A stretch of 64,000 nt of DNA from Daejeonella oryzae DSM 19973 (GCF_000422945.1 NZ_AUHA01000007.1:1-64000); one strand, 5' to 3'; numbered from the stretch's first letter, positions 24,763 through 34,497 are shown. Program-made: numbers and translations. Notes: generated by a model not told the origin, from the sequence alone.

Positions 24763-25515
24763 ATGATTAGTATAAACGATGAAACAATAGGCTCGATGGT
24801 AGCCCGGAATTACAAAGCGGCATCTGTATTTCAAAAATTTGGAATTGATTTTTGCTGCAAAGGAGGCAGAACTCTGGAGGAAGCTTGTAAGGAAAAACAA
24901 GTAGATGCAGAAACTGTAAAGAATGAGGTAGATGCTGTATTATCTAAAAAGGATAATGAATCTATTGATTTTAAATCATGGCCTTTAGATCTCCTGGCCG
25001 ATTATATTGAAAAGAAACATCATCGCTATGTAACAGAAAAGGCTCCCGAATTAACTGCCTATCTTCATAAAATTAACAAAGTGCACGGAGAAAAGCATCC
25101 CGAATTAAATGAGATTTATAATTTGTTTGTCGCATCTGTTCAAGAACTGAGCAGCCACATGAAAAAAGAGGAGAATATTCTTTTCCCTTTTATCAGGAAG
25201 ATGGTAGAAACAAAAAGTAAGGGAAGAGTATTAAATCCTCCTCAATTCGGAACAGTGAAAAATCCAATAGAGGTTATGATGCAGGAACATGTAAATGAAG
25301 GCGAAAGGTTTGAGCGCATTTCTAAATTAACAAATTCATATACTGCACCAGAAGACGGTTGCACCACCTATAAAGTTGCTTTTGCTTTGCTGAAAGAATT
25401 TGAAGCTGATTTACATGCACATATTCACCTTGAAAATAATATCCTTTTTCCAAAAGCCATAATACTGGAGAAAAACTTTAATGCATGCAGTATTCCGGTA
25501 GCATCCAGTCTGTAA
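24763..25515 (+). CDS. ric: Iron-sulfur cluster repair di-iron protein (RIC/ScdA/YtfE family)
   Basis: 250 residues from ATG 24763. The N-terminal DUF542/ScdA_N domain (ETIGSMVARNYKAASVFQKF, then GIDFCCKGG, with the CC pair) is followed by a hemerythrin-like four-helix domain with ligands in KKHHRYVTEKAPEL, HGEKHPEL, SSHMKKEENILFPF, MMQEHVNEG and DLHAHIHLENNILFPKA. RIC proteins rebuild Fe-S clusters damaged by NO or peroxide. The gene is divergent from the truncated haemoglobin operon and shares its promoter region and operator. Confidence 0.95.
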   Translation: MISINDETIGSMVARNYKAASVFQKFGIDFCCKGGRTLEEACKEKQVDAETVKNEVDAVLSKKDNESIDFKSWPLDLLADYIEKKHHRYVTEKAPELTAYLHKINKVHGEKHPELNEIYNLFVASVQELSSHMKKEENILFPFIRKMVETKSKGRVLNPPQFGTVKNPIEVMMQEHVNEGERFERISKLTNSYTAPEDGCTTYKVAFALLKEFEADLHAHIHLENNILFPKAIILEKNFNACSIPVASSL

Positions 25516-25604
25516 TGCAGTATAGATAAATTGAACGTAGATAGAGAAATAGCTTGGTATTAAGTTTAATGTTTTTTTCAGGCTGATCAGGCCGTTTATT
25601 CTAC

Positions 25605-25622
25605 TCTGATAATTTTATCAGA
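25605..25622. promoter_or_regulatory. Perfect palindrome upstream of the metal ATPase
   Basis: TCTGATAATTTTATCAGA is two perfect 8-base arms around TT, 138 bp upstream of the ATPase start and 90 bp after the RIC stop. It shares its 12-base core with the site at 24671, so both promoters are probably in one regulon. Confidence 0.6.
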
Positions 25623-25759
25623 CAACTATTATATTGCGGAAAACAAAATGATAAGTACAGCATTTGCAATTTAGTGTAATGATACCTAAGCTTGTAATAG
25701 TTAGGGTTGAGAATGCCTAAGTATTTGAAGATCAACATTGCTGTACTTATTACTTTGGA

Positions 25760-28204
25760 ATGGAAAAAACACAGATCAACCTGAATATATTATTGCCGGA
25801 AGTGCCTGATGAGCGGGACGCTTGCGTTGCCCGGCTTATCAATCAGATGGAAGGTCAAAAAGGGGTTGAAGAAGTTCATCTTAAACCACGACAGAATGGA
25901 ACTCCCGCCCAGCTTTGCTTTCATTATAATGCTGATCTGATCAGCCTTGAGAAGGTAAAGTTTTATGCAGAAAAGGCCGGAGCTTCCATATCAAAGCAAT
26001 ACGGACATCTTATTGCAGATACCAGAGGCTTGAAAGATATGAACCAGGCCAATGTAATTGAAGATAATCTTAAAAAAATTCCCGGCATTCTGGATGTCTC
26101 TGTAGGAGGAACCGGGACAATACGAATAGAATTTGATCAGAATATTACAGATAAACACCAGGTAATATCTGCTATCGAAAAATATGACCTTAAGGTAAAT
26201 GCTTATTTCCAGGTAATAGATCAGGGTCATGTTCATGACCATAATGCCGAAACTTCAGAATACCTGAAAATACATTCATCCGAGAGTGTACATGCACATT
26301 CACATGATGATGGTCATGATCACGACCATACTGAAGGTGCGGATCAAACATGGCGAATTTATGTGCCGGTTGCAATCAGCTCCGTTTTACTGATTTTTGG
26401 TTTAATAGCCGATAACTATCTAAAACCTCCATTTTTCAGCGGATTTTTACGTCTGATTTATTATATCATAGCATATATTCCTGTCGGCTGGCCGGTTGCA
26501 TCCCGCGGGATTAAATATGCTGTTAAAGGAAACCTTTTTACAGAATTTTTCCTGATGACACTCGCCACTACAGGGGCTTTTTTTATCGGCGAATACCCGG
26601 AAGGAGTTGCTGTTATGCTGTTTTATACCGTAGGTGAGTTGTTCCAGGATTCGGCAGTAAATAAGGCTAAAAGAAGTATAAAGGCATTGCTTGATATCCG
26701 GCCAGAATCTGCTTCAGTATTTCGGGACGGAAAGTATCATCAAATTAAGCCGGAAGAAGTTCAGATTGGTGAAATTATCCAGATAAAACCGGGTGAAAAG
26801 GTGGCTCTTGACGGAGAAATGCTTTCTGAAAGCAGCAGTTTTAATACGGCTGCCCTTACAGGGGAGAGTAAACCTTCTACTCTTCGTAAAGGAGAAAATA
26901 TTCTGGCGGGGATGATCAACCAGGAAAAGCTTCTGGAGCTGAGAGTGAATAAGCTTTACAATGATAGTTCTCTTGCCCGAATCCTAAACCTGGTGCAGGA
27001 AGCTACTACCAGAAAGGCCAAGACGGAACAATTTATCCGTAAATTTTCCCGTATGTACACGCCTGTAATTGTTTTTCTGGCTATCTGTATTGTCTTTCTC
27101 CCATATTTATTTGATAAGGATTATGTTTTCAATGAGTGGTTGTACCGGGCATTGGTATTTCTTGTAGTTTCCTGTCCCTGTGCATTGGTTATTTCCATTC
27201 CACTGGGTTACTTCGGAGGAATCGGGGCTGCATCACATGCCGGAATCCTGTTTAAAGGCTCCAATTTTCTGGACCTGATGACCAAAGTGAATATGGTGGT
27301 GATGGATAAAACGGGAACACTTACCAAAGGTGTATTCAAAGTACAGGAAGTGAAAAGCCTGCATGGAGATGAAAATGAATGGCTACCTCTTGCTGCAGCT
27401 TTGGAATCTAAATCTACACACCCGGTAGCACAGGCAGTTGCTGATTATGCAGCGGAGAAAAGTCATCAGGCTTCGGTTGAAAATGCAGAAGAAATTAATG
27501 GGCATGGCATCAGGGGGATGGTGAACGGAAAGCCATTGTTGGCCGGAAATGTCAAACTGATGGAGAAATTTAATGTAGCCGTACCTCAAGAGCTGAAAAA
27601 CCTGGTTGATACAATTGTTTTAGTGGCGATAAATGGGGAGTTAGCAGGTTATATAATTATTGCTGATGAACTAAAAGAAGACAGCAAAGAAGCTATTGCC
27701 GCACTTCATAAGAGACATATTAAAACGGTAATGCTCTCCGGCGATAAGCAGGCGGTAGTTGATAAAATTGCAAGTGAACTGGGTATAGACAATGCTTACG
27801 GCGACCTGCTGCCTGAAAATAAAGTTCAGCGGCTGGAAGAATTAAAAAAAGACCTTGAAAATGTAATTGCTTTTGTCGGCGACGGCATTAATGATGCTCC
27901 GGTATTGGCTTTAAGTGATGTGGGTATTGCCATGGGCGGACTTGGCAGCGATGCCGCAATTCAAACGGCTGATGTAATTATACAAACCGATCATCCATCT
28001 AAAATTGCCAAAGCTATTGATATGGGAAAGGCAACAAACCGGGTAGTGTGGCAGAATATTTCTTTCGCATTCGTGGTTAAAGGTATCGTTCTTATTTTAG
28101 GTGCGGGTGGACTTGCCACAATGTGGGAAGCTGTTTTTGCGGATGTAGGCGTAGCTTTACTGGCTATTTTAAATGCTGTAAGAATCCAAAAAATGAAGTT
28201 TTAA
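25760..28204 (+). CDS. Heavy-metal P1B-type ATPase (Zn/Cd/Co-like) with His-rich linker
   Basis: 814 residues. Two ferredoxin-like repeats (about 1-75 and 80-155) resemble HMA domains but lack the CxxC metal motif. They are followed by a His/Asp-rich linker (about 155-195: HVHDHN, HAHSHDDGHDHDHTEG), then the transporter core with the CPC signature in VVSCPCALVIS, D516 in DKTGTLTKG, an HP motif (KSTHPVAQ) and GDGINDAPVLALSDVGIAMG. CPC plus a His-rich linker fits export of Zn, Cd or Co, but the metal cannot be fixed from sequence; P1B-4-type or haem-linked roles are alternatives. It carries the same operator core as the NO-stress operon upstream. Confidence 0.93.
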   Translation: MEKTQINLNILLPEVPDERDACVARLINQMEGQKGVEEVHLKPRQNGTPAQLCFHYNADLISLEKVKFYAEKAGASISKQYGHLIADTRGLKDMNQANVIEDNLKKIPGILDVSVGGTGTIRIEFDQNITDKHQVISAIEKYDLKVNAYFQVIDQGHVHDHNAETSEYLKIHSSESVHAHSHDDGHDHDHTEGADQTWRIYVPVAISSVLLIFGLIADNYLKPPFFSGFLRLIYYIIAYIPVGWPVASRGIKYAVKGNLFTEFFLMTLATTGAFFIGEYPEGVAVMLFYTVGELFQDSAVNKAKRSIKALLDIRPESASVFRDGKYHQIKPEEVQIGEIIQIKPGEKVALDGEMLSESSSFNTAALTGESKPSTLRKGENILAGMINQEKLLELRVNKLYNDSSLARILNLVQEATTRKAKTEQFIRKFSRMYTPVIVFLAICIVFLPYLFDKDYVFNEWLYRALVFLVVSCPCALVISIPLGYFGGIGAASHAGILFKGSNFLDLMTKVNMVVMDKTGTLTKGVFKVQEVKSLHGDENEWLPLAAALESKSTHPVAQAVADYAAEKSHQASVENAEEINGHGIRGMVNGKPLLAGNVKLMEKFNVAVPQELKNLVDTIVLVAINGELAGYIIIADELKEDSKEAIAALHKRHIKTVMLSGDKQAVVDKIASELGIDNAYGDLLPENKVQRLEELKKDLENVIAFVGDGINDAPVLALSDVGIAMGGLGSDAAIQTADVIIQTDHPSKIAKAIDMGKATNRVVWQNISFAFVVKGIVLILGAGGLATMWEAVFADVGVALLAILNAVRIQKMKF

Positions 28205-28259
28205 AATTATTCACCCTGATCTTACATTGATTTTTAAATAAGAATTTAACCTGGTTTGT

Positions 28260-29189
28260 ATGTCTGGAATAATAACGATCACCTTTAGTCCATGTATCGA
28301 TAAAAGCACATCGGTACCGGCTTTGATCCCTGAAAAAAAGTTAAAATGCAGTATGCCTGTCCTGCAACCCGGCGGCGGGGGTATCAATGTGGCAAGAGCC
28401 ATCAAATATCTTGGAGGAGAGGCGACAGCTGTTTTTCCTTCCGGAGGTTATACCGGCAAGTTTTTTAATCATCTACTGGAAATGGAAAATATCACTTCCC
28501 TTATTATAGAATCCAGTTCTGAAACCAGGGAAAATATTATTATCGTCGAAGAATCGAGTACGAATCAGTATCGCTTTGGGATGCCGGGCACCCAACTAAG
28601 CGAAGAAGAATGGAAAAAATGCCTTAAAGCGGTTGAAGAAAATGATTCAGCAGGATTCATTGTTGCCAGTGGCAGTTTACCTCCCGGAGTACCTGCAGAT
28701 ATATATGCGCAACTGGCCAAAATTGCAAAAAGCATCAATGCAAAACTTATTGTAGATACTTCCGGCGAAGCGTTAAAGCGAGCGGCTGATGAAGGCGTGT
28801 ATTTATTAAAACCAAATCTTTCGGAATTGGGTACACTGGCGGGCTTAGAAAATATAGATGCAGGAGCAGTGGAATCAATTGCTAAGAAGCTGATTCTTGA
28901 GAATAGCTGTGAGGTGATGATTGTTTCGCTGGGAAGTGAGGGGGCCATATTGGTTACAAAAGAAGAAAGCTACAAGGTCAAACCACCAAAGGTTGACCGA
29001 AAAAGTACAGTTGGCGCCGGCGACAGTATGGTAGCAGGAATAGTCATCAGTTTATCAAGAGGTATGAGTTTAAAAGAAGCTTTGCAGTATGGAGTGGCTT
29101 GTGGTTCGGCGGCCACAATGAATGAAGGCACAAGTTTATGCAGAAAAGAAGATGCTGACAGGTTGTTTGAACGGATCAAACTTGAGTAA
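28260..29189 (+). CDS. pfkB: PfkB-family sugar kinase (6-phosphofructokinase II / 1-phosphofructokinase type)
   Basis: 309 residues with a ribokinase fold. The N-terminal substrate motif is GGGGINVARAIKYLGG, with ASGSLPPGVP in the middle and the C-terminal PfkB signature STVGAGDSMVAGI containing the catalytic Asp. The length (309) matches E. coli PfkB. It would phosphorylate fructose-6-phosphate or a related sugar phosphate. It begins 56 bp after the metal ATPase and is separated from glycolytic genes; its company here (ATPases, USPs, Hsp20) matches that of pfkB in the mycobacterial Dos regulon. The substrate is uncertain. Confidence 0.92.
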   Translation: MSGIITITFSPCIDKSTSVPALIPEKKLKCSMPVLQPGGGGINVARAIKYLGGEATAVFPSGGYTGKFFNHLLEMENITSLIIESSSETRENIIIVEESSTNQYRFGMPGTQLSEEEWKKCLKAVEENDSAGFIVASGSLPPGVPADIYAQLAKIAKSINAKLIVDTSGEALKRAADEGVYLLKPNLSELGTLAGLENIDAGAVESIAKKLILENSCEVMIVSLGSEGAILVTKEESYKVKPPKVDRKSTVGAGDSMVAGIVISLSRGMSLKEALQYGVACGSAATMNEGTSLCRKEDADRLFERIKLE

Positions 29190-29308
29190 TTATGATTTTG
29201 CCCAAATGATAGAATTGATTCCAATTTTTATCATTGAACAGGCTGATTATAATCATCAGTTAATATTCAACATCCATTTAATTTTATTTTTCTTAATATA
29301 TAACTGAA

Positions 29309-30049
29309 ATGAGCTTACTCTTTTTCTGTATGGCAATTTGTTTTTCAACTATTCTGAAGGATCAAAATGCCGCAGAAATAGTCCAGAAAGCAGATCAGAA
29401 AATGCGTGGGAGCACCATGCAGGCAGAGATGAGCATTAAAACCACAAGGCCAACCTGGTCGCGGGAAATGAAATGCAAGGTGTGGACAAAAGGAAACAGC
29501 CTGTCTATGATCCTGATCCAATCGCCTGCCAGAGATAAGGGCATCTCTTTTCTCAAAAGAAATAAAGAAGTATGGAACTGGTTGCCCGCCCTGGAACGGA
29601 GCATCAAACTACCTCCGTCTATGATGAGTCAAAGCTGGATGGGAACGGATTTTACCAATGATGATCTGGTTAAGGAATCGTCAATTGTAGAGGATTATGT
29701 GCACACCCTGAAGGGAGATACGGTTATCCAGAACAGGGAATGCTATATTATTCAGATGATTCCAAGGCCGGAAACAGCGGTGGTGTGGAGCAAAGTGATC
29801 GTCTGCATTGATAAAAAAGATTTTATGGAACTTCATAGCCGTTTTTACGATGAGGAGGGAGAGCTTGTTAATACTATGAATGGCTATGATGTGAAAATGA
29901 TGGATGGGAGGCTGATACCAACACGTTTTGAAATGATTCCAACCGGTAAAAAAGGACAAAAAACAGAAATGATTTACTGGTTTATCAAATATAACCGGCC
30001 AATACCTGATGAATTCTTTAGCACTGAAAAAATGAAAGCATTGACTTAG
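29309..30049 (+). CDS. LolA-like outer-membrane lipoprotein-sorting protein
   Basis: 246 residues with a short hydrophobic N-terminus (MSLLFFCMAICFSTIL), then a half-barrel domain of the LolA-like type (AAEIVQKADQKMRGSTMQ, KGISFLKRNKEVWNWLPALE, and SWMGTDFTNDDLV, a motif common in this group). It binds lipid or lipoprotein in the periplasm. It opens a five-gene operon with two FtsX-type permeases, a LolD-like ATPase and an outer-membrane protein; spacing is 4-20 bp throughout. It probably hands cargo from the ABC exporter to the outer membrane. Confidence 0.88.
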   Translation: MSLLFFCMAICFSTILKDQNAAEIVQKADQKMRGSTMQAEMSIKTTRPTWSREMKCKVWTKGNSLSMILIQSPARDKGISFLKRNKEVWNWLPALERSIKLPPSMMSQSWMGTDFTNDDLVKESSIVEDYVHTLKGDTVIQNRECYIIQMIPRPETAVVWSKVIVCIDKKDFMELHSRFYDEEGELVNTMNGYDVKMMDGRLIPTRFEMIPTGKKGQKTEMIYWFIKYNRPIPDEFFSTEKMKALT

Positions 30050-30069
30050 TACTAACTAATCTATGAAAG

Positions 30070-31287
30070 ATGTGGATGATTCAAATGGCATGGAAAAACA
30101 TGTGGCGCAATCGAAGCCGGACCATCATTACCATGTCGGCGATATTCTTCGCCGTCATTTTATCCATTTTAGCAAGCAGTTTACAGGATGGAATTTTTAA
30201 AAATCTGGTTAAGAATGTTGTAAGTTTTTATACGGGCTATGTACAGGTTCATAAGCAGGGTTATTGGAATGAACAGATTTTGGACAACAGTTTTCAATCC
30301 TCAGTATATTCAGAAAAGAAAATTTTAGTAAATAAGTACGTGGCTGGTCTTACCGCCAGGCTGGAATCATTCGCTTTGGCTTCTTCTGGAGAAATTACAA
30401 AAGGATGCTTGGTTGTTGGGATAGATCCTGAAAAAGAAAATATAATCACTTTACTTAAAGACAAGGTTGTTAAAGGAAGCTATCTCAAAGATAATGACCG
30501 GGCAGTATTACTTTCTGAGGGTTTGGCGGAGCGGTTAAAATTGGGTGTTAATGATACACTGATTTTAATAGGTCAGGGCTATCATGGAGCTACGGCTGCA
30601 GGCAAATATTTAATAAAAGGTATTTTAAAATTTGGTTCCCCCGATCTTAATGAAAAGGCCTTATTCATGCCTTTGCCTATTGCGCAGGATTTTTATGGGG
30701 CATACGGAAGGGTTACGTCCTATGTTCTTGCTTTAAATAATTCCGGGGAAATGCAATCCACGGCAACGGATGTTGGTAAAGCGCTGGGAAGCAGTTTTGA
30801 AGTAATGACCTGGGAGCAAATGATTCCGGACATTAAGCAGCATATTGAATCTGATTCAAATAGCATGAAAAATATTCAGGGAATTTTATACATGCTTATT
30901 TGTTTTGGGATTTTCGGGACTTTACTGATGATGATGGTTGAACGAAAATTTGAAATGGGCATGCTTGTGGCCATCGGTATGAAGAAGAAGTGGCTCATTA
31001 TTCTACTTCTGTTCGAATCTGTATTTACGGTGCTGGCCGGCTGCATATTTGGCATTATTGTCTGTATTCCTCTTGTTTATTACTTGAACAGAAATCCTCT
31101 GAAGATGGGTGGAGAAACCTCTAAAGCTTACGAAGAATTTGGATTTGAACCCATTTTCCCCACATCAATTGATGCGGCGAATTTTATAAATCAAGGGCTA
31201 ATTGTTCTTGTTATTGGTTTGTTACTATCTCTATATCCCATTTATAAAATACTCCGGCTTGACCCTGTAAAGGCAATGAAACGCTAA
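30070..31287 (+). CDS. ABC transporter permease, FtsX/LolC-E type (first)
   Basis: 405 residues: N-terminal helix with the MAWKNMWRNRSRTIITMSAIF signature, a large periplasmic domain (about 45-270), and three C-terminal helices (about 275-300, 325-350, 375-395) ending in the KILRLDPVKAMKR box. This is the MacB/LolCE architecture that works by mechanotransmission rather than transport through the membrane. It pairs with the next permease (4 bp gap) as a heterodimer under the ATPase at 32518. Confidence 0.92.
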   Translation: MWMIQMAWKNMWRNRSRTIITMSAIFFAVILSILASSLQDGIFKNLVKNVVSFYTGYVQVHKQGYWNEQILDNSFQSSVYSEKKILVNKYVAGLTARLESFALASSGEITKGCLVVGIDPEKENIITLLKDKVVKGSYLKDNDRAVLLSEGLAERLKLGVNDTLILIGQGYHGATAAGKYLIKGILKFGSPDLNEKALFMPLPIAQDFYGAYGRVTSYVLALNNSGEMQSTATDVGKALGSSFEVMTWEQMIPDIKQHIESDSNSMKNIQGILYMLICFGIFGTLLMMMVERKFEMGMLVAIGMKKKWLIILLLFESVFTVLAGCIFGIIVCIPLVYYLNRNPLKMGGETSKAYEEFGFEPIFPTSIDAANFINQGLIVLVIGLLLSLYPIYKILRLDPVKAMKR

Positions 31288-31291
31288 ACTC

Positions 31292-32506
31292 ATGATTATA
31301 ATAATGGCATGGCGAAATATATGGCGTAATAAGATGCGAAGCATGGTTATTATATTATCTATAGCGGTCGGATTGTTTGCAGGCATTGCTGTGCTCGCCT
31401 TGTATAAGGGAATGATGAAAAGCAGGGTACGGACGTTGATTTATGCTGAGGCTGGTCATCTGCAGATACATGACAGCAATTTTAAAAAAGATTATGATCC
31501 CCGATATGTGATTATTAATGGGTCTAAAATAATAAAAGAAATTGCATCAGCGCCAGGGGTTTTACTGGCTGCACCGCGAAGCATCACTCAAGGTATGCTG
31601 GCCACTACCACGGGTAGTGCGGGTGTTCAAATTAATGGTGTAATACCTGAATTGGAATATGCTGTATCCCAGTTAAAAAGAAAAATTGTAGAAGGGGCAA
31701 AATTTAACTCTGCTAAAAAAAATGAAGTCCTGATCGGGAAAAAACTGGCTGATAAAATGAAATTAAAACTTCGCTCCAAGCTTGTTCTGACATTTACAGA
31801 TTCCTCCGGAACAATAGTTTCCGGGGCCTTTCGGGTAGCCGGTATTTTTCAAAGTGATAATGCTCCGCTGGATGAAAAAAATGTTTATGTTGATATAAAA
31901 GATTTAAATGCCTTGCTAAGTATTAGTTATGCTTTTCATGAGATTGTTATTCTGCTCGACAGAGATGAAGATGTCAGCAGCATTCAGGATAATTTAAGAA
32001 GAAGGTATCCGGGTTTGTTAATTGAATCATGGAGAGAAATATCACCCGAAACGGATCTCTTAGTAAAAACCACAAACCAATATTCCTACATCATCATGAT
32101 AATCATTATGATTGCCCTGGCCTTTGGTATCATTAATACCATGCTAATGGCCATAATAGAAAGAACCAGGGAAATTGGCATGATGCTCGCTCTGGGTATA
32201 AACAGGCTGCGGCTATTTACTCTTATTTTGCTCGAAACTATTTTCCTCACTCTCGCCGGAACTCCTATTGGAATTCTGGCAGCCTGGCTGATTATTAATT
32301 ACTATAACAAAAAGGGGCTTAACTTATCAGGTTTGGGTGAAGAAATGATGAGCAGCTTTGGTTTTGGAATGATCATTTATCCGGAATTTCCCATCGATAA
32401 ATTAGCCGGAGTGCTGATTATAGTAATTGCTACAGCCATTATTTCCTGTTTATTTCCGGCTTTAAGAGCTTTGATGCTTCAGCCGGTTGTGGCCTTAAGA
32501 AGATAA
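31292..32506 (+). CDS. ABC transporter permease, FtsX/LolC-E type (second)
   Basis: 404 residues with the same plan as its neighbour: MAWRNIWRNKMRSMVIILSI at the start, a periplasmic MacB-core-like domain, helices near 265-290, 315-340 and 370-395, and a LQPVVALRR end. The motif MLMAIIERTREIGMMLALG is characteristic of FtsX/LolE cytoplasmic coupling helices. The two permeases differ in sequence, so a LolC/LolE-type heterodimer is likely. Confidence 0.92.
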   Translation: MIIIMAWRNIWRNKMRSMVIILSIAVGLFAGIAVLALYKGMMKSRVRTLIYAEAGHLQIHDSNFKKDYDPRYVIINGSKIIKEIASAPGVLLAAPRSITQGMLATTTGSAGVQINGVIPELEYAVSQLKRKIVEGAKFNSAKKNEVLIGKKLADKMKLKLRSKLVLTFTDSSGTIVSGAFRVAGIFQSDNAPLDEKNVYVDIKDLNALLSISYAFHEIVILLDRDEDVSSIQDNLRRRYPGLLIESWREISPETDLLVKTTNQYSYIIMIIIMIALAFGIINTMLMAIIERTREIGMMLALGINRLRLFTLILLETIFLTLAGTPIGILAAWLIINYYNKKGLNLSGLGEEMMSSFGFGMIIYPEFPIDKLAGVLIIVIATAIISCLFPALRALMLQPVVALRR

Positions 32507-32517
32507 AAAATTAAACG

Positions 32518-33240
32518 ATGGACACTGTGATTGATGCTCATAATATCAGCAAGGTATATAACCCTGAAACCATACCGGTTTATGCTGTAAATAATGTGCA
32601 TCTGCATTTAAAAAAGGGTGAATTTACTGCTTTGGTAGGTCCTTCAGGCTCAGGTAAAACAACTTTACTGAATTTGATAGGTGGGCTAGACAAACCAGAT
32701 GAAGGGAATATTCTTATAAATGGGATAGACATCACTAAATTATCAGCCAATGATCTTATCGATTTCAGACTCCACAACATCGGTTTTGTCTTTCAATCTT
32801 TTAACCTAATTCCCGTTTTAACGGCGAAGGAAAATGTAGAATTTATCATGCAGCTGCAGCGCATAAATAAAAAGCAGCGGGATGAACGGATTAAACAATT
32901 GTTTAAAGAGATTGATCTGGAAGATAAACTCAACGAACGGCCTTCGAAACTTTCCGGAGGACAGCAGCAGCGTGTAGCGGTAGCAAGGGCTCTTGCCTCC
33001 AAACCAAAGTTTATTCTGGCTGATGAACCTACTGCCAACCTTGATTCTAAATCGGCCTCCAATCTGTTAGATATAATGGACAAACTAAACCGGGAGGAAA
33101 ACATAACCTTTCTTTTCTCTACTCATGACCAGCGGGTTATTGACCGGGCCAGAAGAGTAATCACATTGGTAGATGGAAGAATTGTGAGCGATACGGCAGA
33201 GGTTTCAACCAAACATGAAGATGCAGATATGAAGCACTAA
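32518..33240 (+). CDS. ABC transporter ATP-binding protein, LolD/MacB-type
   Basis: 240 residues: Walker A GPSGSGKTT, Q loop FVFQSFNLIPVLTAKENVEF (the FNLIPxLTAxENV signature of the LolD/MacB group), signature LSGGQQQRVAVARAL, Walker B ILADEPTANLD and H loop STHDQ. It energises the two FtsX-like permeases encoded just upstream. Confidence 0.95.
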   Translation: MDTVIDAHNISKVYNPETIPVYAVNNVHLHLKKGEFTALVGPSGSGKTTLLNLIGGLDKPDEGNILINGIDITKLSANDLIDFRLHNIGFVFQSFNLIPVLTAKENVEFIMQLQRINKKQRDERIKQLFKEIDLEDKLNERPSKLSGGQQQRVAVARALASKPKFILADEPTANLDSKSASNLLDIMDKLNREENITFLFSTHDQRVIDRARRVITLVDGRIVSDTAEVSTKHEDADMKH

Positions 33241-33250
33241 AGACTACAGG

Positions 33251-34402
33251 ATGAAAAAGCTGATGCTGTTATTCTTTTGCATTACGGTCCAAATCCCTTC
33301 ACTTGCTCAGGATAGCCTGATTCTGCCTAAACAGCTGGAAGTAGATGGATATATTAAGAATCTTCAGAGTCTCAATTTTGATAGAACTTTTAAAAATTTG
33401 ATAACACTTAATCTCCTTCACAACCGTCTAAATTTTAAATGGAAAAGCTCTGAGCATTTTATAGCGGTAACCGAACTGCGAACCCGGGTGTTTTGGGGGG
33501 AGGAAGTAAAACAAACCCCGGGATTTGCTTCATTACTGCGAAATGAAATTGAAAAAATAAATTTACAAACGACCTGGATAGACAATGAATCGCTGGTTGC
33601 ACATACTAATGTGGAGAGGCTTTACCTGGATTACAGGAAGAATAATTTAAATGTGAGATTAGGACGTCAGCGAATTAATTGGGGTGTTACAGGCACATGG
33701 AACCCCAATGATATTTTTAATGCATATAATTTCCTTGATTTTGATTATGAAGAACGCTCCGGAGTAGATGGCGGGAAAGTTCATTTAGATATACGCCCCT
33801 TGTCCAGTACAGAAATTGCGTATTCTTTTAGCGGAAAAAAAGGGAGTGTCGCCGCAATCAGGTATTCATTAAATAAGTGGAATTATGATATGCAGCTAAT
33901 CACAGGCTGGTATAATGACCGTCTTACAGCCGGACTTGGATGGGCGGGTTATATTAAAGATGCAGGTTTTAAAGGCGAAACTCAGTATTACTTTGCCGCA
34001 AAAAATACCGCATCTCATATCAACCTGACCCTGGAAGGAGATTACATGCTTAAAAACGGCTGGTACTTAAATGCCGGATTTTTATTAAACCAAGAAGGTT
34101 TAAATAAGCCTGTAAGCAATTGGGAGGATATTAACCTGAAACTCTCCTCAGAAAACCTGATGCCCACTAAATGGAATTTCATATTAACTACAGCCAAAGA
34201 ATTGAATCCCTTGCTGTCGGCAAATGTAGGGGTTCTATACGCCCCCGGAACAGAACTGCTGATATTGCTTCCTTCGTTTAATTATAATATGTCTCCAAAT
34301 CTTGATGTAAATCTGCTAGGTCAATCATTTTTTGCTTCCTTAAACGGGAACATGGAAGCAGTTAATCACCACTTTTTTTTAAGAGTAAAATGGAGTTTTT
34401 AG
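33251..34402 (+). CDS. Outer-membrane beta-barrel protein of the ABC export operon
   Basis: 383 residues with a signal peptide (about 1-19, ending LAQDS) and a barrel-like pattern ending FLRVKWSF, with a terminal Phe as required for BamA recognition. Motifs such as RLGRQRINWGVTGTWNPNDI recall the DUF1302-like family of barrels that pair with lipid-handling exporters. It ends the LolA-permease-permease-ATPase operon (10 bp after the ATPase), so it is the probable outer-membrane outlet or insertion partner. The cargo is unknown. Confidence 0.82.
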   Translation: MKKLMLLFFCITVQIPSLAQDSLILPKQLEVDGYIKNLQSLNFDRTFKNLITLNLLHNRLNFKWKSSEHFIAVTELRTRVFWGEEVKQTPGFASLLRNEIEKINLQTTWIDNESLVAHTNVERLYLDYRKNNLNVRLGRQRINWGVTGTWNPNDIFNAYNFLDFDYEERSGVDGGKVHLDIRPLSSTEIAYSFSGKKGSVAAIRYSLNKWNYDMQLITGWYNDRLTAGLGWAGYIKDAGFKGETQYYFAAKNTASHINLTLEGDYMLKNGWYLNAGFLLNQEGLNKPVSNWEDINLKLSSENLMPTKWNFILTTAKELNPLLSANVGVLYAPGTELLILLPSFNYNMSPNLDVNLLGQSFFASLNGNMEAVNHHFFLRVKWSF

Positions 34403-34497
34403 CGGATGTGACAAACGTCATAATTATTAATGAGGATAGTCAATTTTAATTTACAACCTGACTATTAACTTGTAATCTCAAATAAATCATTTCTATT

